DNA from: Pirellulaceae bacterium
GTDB taxonomy: Bacteria; Planctomycetota; Planctomycetia; Pirellulales; Pirellulaceae
Assembly: GCA_022448315.1 (NCBI GenBank)
Contig: JAKVCA010000027.1
Span: forward strand, 47,130-111,129
Direction of reading: 5' to 3'
Length of the DNA stretch: 64,000 nt
The notes beneath the pieces were generated by a model that worked only from the letters and a program-made list of their open reading frames with translations, made no database searches and was not told the origin of the DNA. Made by a program: the position numbers and the translations under genes. Of this stretch, positions 61,570 to 64,000 are shown in pieces. Position 1 is the stretch's first letter; the number at the start of each line of letters is the position of its first letter.

Positions 61570-62055
61570 TTAAACGGCTTTCAAATTCATTCCTCTTCTC
61601 CAAGCAGAAAGTTGGCCAAGGTGGGTTGCTTCGTGGGAAGTAAGGATATGCGCGACAAGGAGATCTTGGGTAGGAAATACGGCTCGCAGTGTTTCTATTT
61701 CCGTCTCTTTTTGTAGAAGCGTAGGATCCGCCTGTTGGACGGCTTGAGTCAGTCGAGCATGTCCGTCTTCGTACCCTTCAAGCAACTCTGCAACGCTGGG
61801 GTACGGTTCTGGGGTGTTTTGCGGGGTTGAGCCGACTCCAAAATTGTCGTTCCAACTTTCATCAAGCCAAGTCTCACCCCCACATAGCGAGACGCCAAAT
61901 TGAGCCACAAAGGAAAGGTGCCCCAGCACCCAGGCCGGATGGTTCAAACCTTGCGAGGGTTGTTCGTAGTACTGCTGGGGAGATAGATCTTCTGTTAACT
62001 TGCGCCCGTAGTTCAAAAGAAACTCGTAAAGAGCGACTTCACGCTGGAACATCAT
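61570..62055 (-). CDS. DinB-family protein
   Basis: 161 residues. A four-helix DinB-like fold is suggested by MFQREVALYEFLLNYGRKLTEDLSPQQYYEQP, LNHPAWVLGHLSFVAQFG and HILTSHEATHLGQLSAWRRGMNL. The conserved His residues of the metal site are present: His in NHPAW, and H-E-A-T-H (about 146-150). DinB proteins coordinate a divalent metal and act in thiol-transfer or detoxification, or remain uncharacterised. The second ATG (MMFQ) is an alternative start. It is separate from its neighbours (more than 60 nt on each side). Confidence 0.85.
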   Translation of the reverse strand: MMFQREVALYEFLLNYGRKLTEDLSPQQYYEQPSQGLNHPAWVLGHLSFVAQFGVSLCGGETWLDESWNDNFGVGSTPQNTPEPYPSVAELLEGYEDGHARLTQAVQQADPTLLQKETEIETLRAVFPTQDLLVAHILTSHEATHLGQLSAWRRGMNLKAV

Positions 62056-62118
62056 AAACCCTTTTTGAGATCAGTCCAATTTCATCAATCAGTGTGTCTG
62101 TGAGCGCCGATTGCGATT

Positions 62119-62928
62119 CTAGTTATCGTCATTTCTCTGATGAGTCAGCAGCCATTGGTAGATTTTCGGGTTCGCGTAGGTGCTCGTCCAGCTGTTGTGC
62201 CCGACGTTGGGATATTCCGTGTATTCAGGTTCGGCACCGGCTGTCTTAAGGGCACGGATCATATCGCGGCTCCGTTTGACTTTAACCGTCGGATCAGCGT
62301 CGCCATGAAAAACCCAGACGGGGACATGTTTGAATTTCTCGATGACCGTTGCTCGGGAGTCACCTCCGCCGCAAATTGGGATGACCGCAGCGAAGCGATT
62401 TGGCGCTCGACTGACCAGGTCCCACGCCCCGAAGCCCCCCATCGAAAGGCCTGTGAGGTAGATGCGATTTTCATCAATGGGGTGGGTTTCGCAAAGTTCA
62501 TCAAGCAAGTGAGATACGAGGGTCAGTGCGGTGGAGGGCTCTGCTGGAAGCGTGTGCTCGTCATCTGTCCACGGCACATTCACCCACTGTTGATCTTTCG
62601 GGCATTGGGGGATCACGACCGCGCATTTTTGCAGCGATTGGAGTTTGTCGGAGAGAAAGTCCTTTGCACCGTGAACCAATGTCTTTTGATTGTCGTCTCC
62701 TCGTTCCCCTGCCCCATGCAGAAATAGCAGGATGGGGACAGTTTCATTTTGCTTCAGATCGCTCGGGAGATACCAACGATAATGCAGGGTCTGTCCCGTG
62801 GGATGTTTGAATTCTCGTTTCGTGTAGCGATCAAGCACGTTGTCTTTGCCTTCCGTCACGGCGGTCTGTGCAACAAGTACGAACAGCGAGAGACCAAGAT
62901 GTCCAAGTTTTTGGGTCGATAGAACCAT
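62119..62928 (-). CDS. Secreted alpha/beta-hydrolase (esterase/phospholipase type)
   Basis: 269 residues with an N-terminal hydrophobic signal (GHLGLSLFVLVAQTAVTEG). Catalytic elements: oxyanion L-F-L-H-G-A-G, nucleophile elbow G-L-S-M-G-G (Ser162), acid Asp210 or Asp212 in H-G-D-A-D-P and His244 in NVGHNSW. This is the dienelactone-hydrolase/phospholipase-carboxylesterase group seen in planctomycete secreted esterases. RRYTKREFKHPTGQTLHYRWYLP matches the family's entry strand. The substrate is an ester, otherwise unknown. ATG at 62928 follows an intergenic region of 345 nt shared with uvrA. Confidence 0.88.
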   Translation of the reverse strand: MVLSTQKLGHLGLSLFVLVAQTAVTEGKDNVLDRYTKREFKHPTGQTLHYRWYLPSDLKQNETVPILLFLHGAGERGDDNQKTLVHGAKDFLSDKLQSLQKCAVVIPQCPKDQQWVNVPWTDDEHTLPAEPSTALTLVSHLLDELCETHPIDENRIYLTGLSMGGFGAWDLVSRAPNRFAAVIPICGGGDSRATVIEKFKHVPVWVFHGDADPTVKVKRSRDMIRALKTAGAEPEYTEYPNVGHNSWTSTYANPKIYQWLLTHQRNDDN

Positions 62929-63273
62929 GTTTGGGATTCCACAGCGATGGGTTTCGAGGAGAACAGCCGCAAGTTTTGCCGGCCGAATCTATTGTGACCT
63001 GACAAGCGGAATCGTCGCCATCGAAAAGTATCGCATTCCTAAGGTCACTCATCCACCGCTGCAGAGGAAACTTTGACGGGTGGCAAAAAGGGACTGTCCT
63101 CGATTCACTCCAGCCCCCATAGTCTTTTGTGGGATTTATCGCGATCATTAAGGGGCAGCGTTTGACTGGACGTTCTGTGAGCGTGGCTGTTGAATCCGAT
63201 CATTTTCGATCGGACATGTGAGGTCGGGGTCCGACCGGCAATTTTGAAGCTTCCTGGAAAGTACTCGGCGAAA
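62929..63273. other. Divergent intergenic region before uvrA, no gene seen
   Basis: The gap lies between the starts of the esterase (minus) and uvrA (plus), so both promoters are here. Minus-strand ORFs overlap it with no recognisable content. A LexA-type operator for uvrA was looked for, but none was recognised with certainty; the palindromes seen before imuA do not recur here. Confidence 0.45.
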
Positions 63274-64000
63274 ATGAATGATTCTGACATCGTGATCAAG
63301 GGAGCTCGCGAGCACAATCTGGTCGGGCTTGACCTCAAATTACCGCGCAACCAGCTCATTTGTCTGACCGGCGTCAGTGGTTCTGGCAAGAGTTCTTTGG
63401 CCTTTGACACCCTTTACGCCGAGGGGCAGAGACGATACGTCGAGAGCCTCTCGACGTTTGCGCGACAATTTCTTGGGCAAATGCCGAAACCCGATGTAGA
63501 CCTGATTTCGGGATTAAGTCCATCAATCAGTATTTCGCAAAAATCAACCAGTGGGAATCCTCGGTCGACTGTCGGGACCATCACCGAGATTTATGACTTT
63601 CTTCGAGTCCTGTTCGCGAGAGTCGGAACCAGCCATTGTCCGGAATGTGGCGAAGTCATCGTTGCGCAAACCGGAGAACAGATTGCGGCAAGGCTCTTGG
63701 ACCTACCGACCGGCACACAATTCAGTTTGCTGGCCCCTGTCATTCGGCAGCAAAAGGGTGAACATCGGGATCGCCTCGCCGATCTGCTGAAGCAGGGATT
63801 TGTCCGAGCAAGAGTTGACGGTGAAATCATGTCGCTTGCCGAAGATCCACAGCTGGATCGTAATATGCGACATCAAATTGACGTGGTTGTTGATCGAATC
63901 AAGATCAAGAAGAATGTCCAGGCTCGCATCGCCGAATCTGTCGAACTCGCCCTGAAACTTGGTCAAGGGACATTGATCGCACTGGTTGAGGAAGAGGCGG
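63274..64000 (+). CDS. uvrA: Excinuclease ABC subunit A, 5' part (runs off the window)
   Basis: The visible 242 residues start at ATG 63274 ([21 protein letters not shown]). Walker [10 protein letters not shown] lies at 33-41, and [54 protein letters not shown] and the first zinc-binding half (HCPECGEV) follow at family positions. UvrA is the damage-recognition ATPase of nucleotide excision repair; the full protein is about 950 residues. The frame is open to the window edge. It is divergent from the esterase gene. Confidence 0.97.
   Translation, partial: MNDSDIVIKGAREHNLVGLDLKLPRNQLICLTGVSGSGKSSLAFDTLYAEGQRRYVESLSTFARQFLGQMPKPDVDLISGLSPSISISQKSTSGNPRSTVGTITEIYDFLRVLFARVGTSHCPECGEVIVAQTGEQIAARLLDLPTGTQFSLLAPVIRQQKGEHRDRLADLLKQGFVRARVDGEIMSLAEDPQLDRNMRHQIDVVVDRIKIKKNVQARIAESVELALKLGQGTLIALVEEEA

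Larger units (their letters stand above)
1859..62714. repeat. Fifteen GGGNAGGG (KOPS-type) octamers with a strand switch at about 20.6-26.0 kb
   Basis: Plus strand: 1859, 7652, 9044, 10020, 13320, 13325, 17581 and 20598 (first base of each). Minus strand: 26011, 26016, 39960, 47125, 47130, 52698 and 62707. No plus-strand copy was found right of 20605 and no minus-strand copy left of 26011. GGGNAGGG is the FtsK-orienting polar sequence (KOPS) of E. coli and points toward dif. The sites are mostly within genes. Listed as one dispersed family because the order, not each site, carries the information. Confidence 0.7.

Noticed and set aside
1859..62714. The G-rich octamers as a replication origin signal
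   Set aside because: An origin would have the G-rich motif on the strand pointing outward. Here both groups point inward. Gene orientation argues the other way, so this is noted as an open point in the findings.

Overview
The window looks like chromosomal DNA of a planctomycete (Pirellulales/Planctomycetales type). The lineage markers are protein families that are abundant in that phylum: a Tat-exported DUF1501 protein, a DUF1552/DUF1592 pair with a planctomycete-type cytochrome c domain, sulfatase-modifying-factor-like lipoproteins, Hanks-type kinases with C-terminal extensions, and many secreted proteins and lipoproteins of unknown function. No rRNA, tRNA, CRISPR array or intact mobile element was seen.

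Layout. 0-17 kb is mostly minus-strand: a truncated secreted protein, a peroxiredoxin whose frame is interrupted by TGA exactly at the peroxidatic position (read here as selenocysteine), a membrane protein, a plus-strand Ser/Thr kinase, an amidohydrolase pseudogene, a duplicated 10-TM-like protein, a PIG-L deacetylase, a large secreted esterase, an arrestin-like membrane protein, a P-loop ATPase and a three-gene run of secreted proteins and lipoproteins. 17-21 kb carries a LolA-like protein, dtd, a YdjM-like hydrolase and a CvpA-like protein. The gap after the CvpA-like gene holds a good candidate for a dif/Xer site. 21-29 kb is minus-strand and largely housekeeping: an unknown 503-residue protein, accA, a kinase, a GT4 glycosyltransferase, truA, asd and lipA. 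29-40 kb is plus-strand: smpB, an ABC exporter pair, a prepilin peptidase, a TolB-like propeller, an FGE-like lipoprotein, an MBOAT/SGNH acetylation pair and an OmpA-like lipoprotein, then hisH.

41-48 kb is a complete imuA-imuB-dnaE2 mutagenesis cassette preceded by a palindrome-rich operator-like region. 48-52 kb is a lower-G+C DUF1552/DUF1592 module next to the remnant of another DUF1552 gene. 52-60 kb has trpE, a small monooxygenase-like protein, a 927-residue EF-hand-bearing membrane lipoprotein with an ABC ATPase, and a conserved hypothetical closed by a strong terminator. 60-64 kb has a DUF1501 protein, a DinB-like protein, an esterase and the 5' part of uvrA.

Two signals stand out beyond the gene list. 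First, the selenoprotein peroxiredoxin: an in-frame TGA in a T-G-G-U-T-R-E-C active site, followed at 21 nt by a 7-bp stem-loop with GU in its apical loop. Second, a polarity switch: all 15 copies of the octamer GGGNAGGG (the FtsK-orienting KOPS consensus of E. coli) that I found are on the plus strand up to 20.6 kb (8 copies) and on the minus strand from 26.0 kb (7 copies), so they point at each other across an interval containing the dif candidate at 20,804-20,831. The simplest reading is that the window spans the replication terminus. All of this is by eye, and all start choices rest on Shine-Dalgarno spacing and family length.
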